From: Thermodesulfovibrionia bacterium
GTDB lineage: Bacteria > Nitrospirota > Thermodesulfovibrionia > UBA6902
Assembly (NCBI GenBank): GCA_945788685.1
Contig: CALZMZ010000013.1
Location: forward strand, 1-42,078
DNA: 42,078 bases
Direction of reading: 5' to 3'
Of this stretch, positions 41,873-42,078 are shown one piece after another (the stretch's first letter is position 1; each line of letters begins with the position of its first letter). The notes below the pieces were generated by a model that was given only the letters and a program-made list of their open reading frames with translations, was not told where the DNA came from and searched no databases. Both the position numbers and the translations under genes were made by a program.

Positions 41873-42078
41873 ATGTCATCGATATTATCTCAGTGTCCTT
41901 CATGTGGTCGTCAAGACATCGATCTTGAAAAGCAATGTGAATGTGGATTTAGTGATAAATCTATTATTGAGAACCTTGAAAAGAAAAGTAGGGATACAGT
42001 CAAAAAAAATCCCATAAAAAAAGTTGATAAACCAGAAAAAAACAATCTTAACAATCTCGTTTTAAAAGAAATTGATTC
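41873..42078 (+). CDS. Zinc-ribbon protein, N-terminal part only
   Basis: The ORF starts MSSILSQCPSCGRQDIDLEK and continues QCECGFSDKSIIENLEKKSR to the end of the window without a stop. Four Cys in a C-x2-C...C-x-C pattern within the first 25 residues form a small zinc ribbon. A Lys/Asn-rich, probably disordered linker follows. AGGAGG lies about 11 bases upstream, slightly far but clear. The main domain lies outside the window, so function cannot be told. Confidence 0.7.
   Translation, partial: MSSILSQCPSCGRQDIDLEKQCECGFSDKSIIENLEKKSRDTVKKNPIKKVDKPEKNNLNNLVLKEID

Overview
The window looks like a chromosomal piece of a Gram-negative bacterium. Evidence is a FadL-type outer-membrane protein, a periplasmic cytochrome P460, strong AGGAGG ribosome sites and moderately AT-rich intergenic DNA with many dispersed palindromic repeats. 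The mix of GH57 enzymes, DUF4912 proteins and c-di-GMP proteins resembles Nitrospirota or Desulfobacterota-like lineages; this placement is inference, and no rRNA or other phylogenetic marker except carB is present.

Layout. 1-232: end of a TRAP transporter large permease. 745-1577 (minus): a HicB-like small protein overlapping an SRAP (YedK/HMCES-like) gene. 1802-2302: DUF456 membrane protein. 2516-7330: c-di-GMP and housekeeping genes (HD-GYP phosphodiesterase, RluA-like pseudouridine synthase followed by a remnant tail of a second HD-GYP gene, a 44-residue membrane protein, a LOG-family protein, and a PilZ protein with a receiver domain lacking its phospho-acceptor Asp). 7552-23923 and 30095-36325: an alpha-glucan (glycogen-like) metabolism supercluster. 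15324-17782: a small hypothetical gene, cytochrome P460 and a FadL porin interrupt it. 24171-28212 (minus): an accessory block of serine hydrolase, two GNAT acetyltransferases (one frameshifted), a methyltransferase and an AhpD-like pseudogene. 28584-29801: CPA2 antiporter. 36466-37971: HDOD-GGDEF diguanylate cyclase. 38370-41570: carB. 41873-end: start of a zinc-ribbon protein.

How the genes work together. The polysaccharide genes cover elongation (GlgA), branching (one GH13 GlgB and two GH57 branching-type enzymes), chain rearrangement (MalQ), a DUF3536 GH57 enzyme, a short GlgE-like GH13 enzyme, a DUF4912-GT4 fusion, and an alpha-glucan water dikinase (GWD) with two CBM45 starch-binding modules. 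GWD phosphorylates starch in plants and algae; here it sits among bacterial glycogen genes and suggests a phosphorylated storage glucan. DUF4912 precedes the GH57 branching-type gene at two separate loci, once fused to a glycosyltransferase and once alone, which points to a conserved DUF4912-GH57 module of unknown role. No glgC, glycogen phosphorylase or phosphoglucan phosphatase is seen in the window.

The GWD gene is split by an apparent +1 frameshift, and a GNAT gene is broken at an A6 tract; both could be sequencing or assembly errors as well as real mutations. Several repeat families (GTCATTCCCG palindromes, GGCCGTGTGAATAAT palindromes, degenerate word arrays, an 11-bp tandem array) occupy the intergenic regions.
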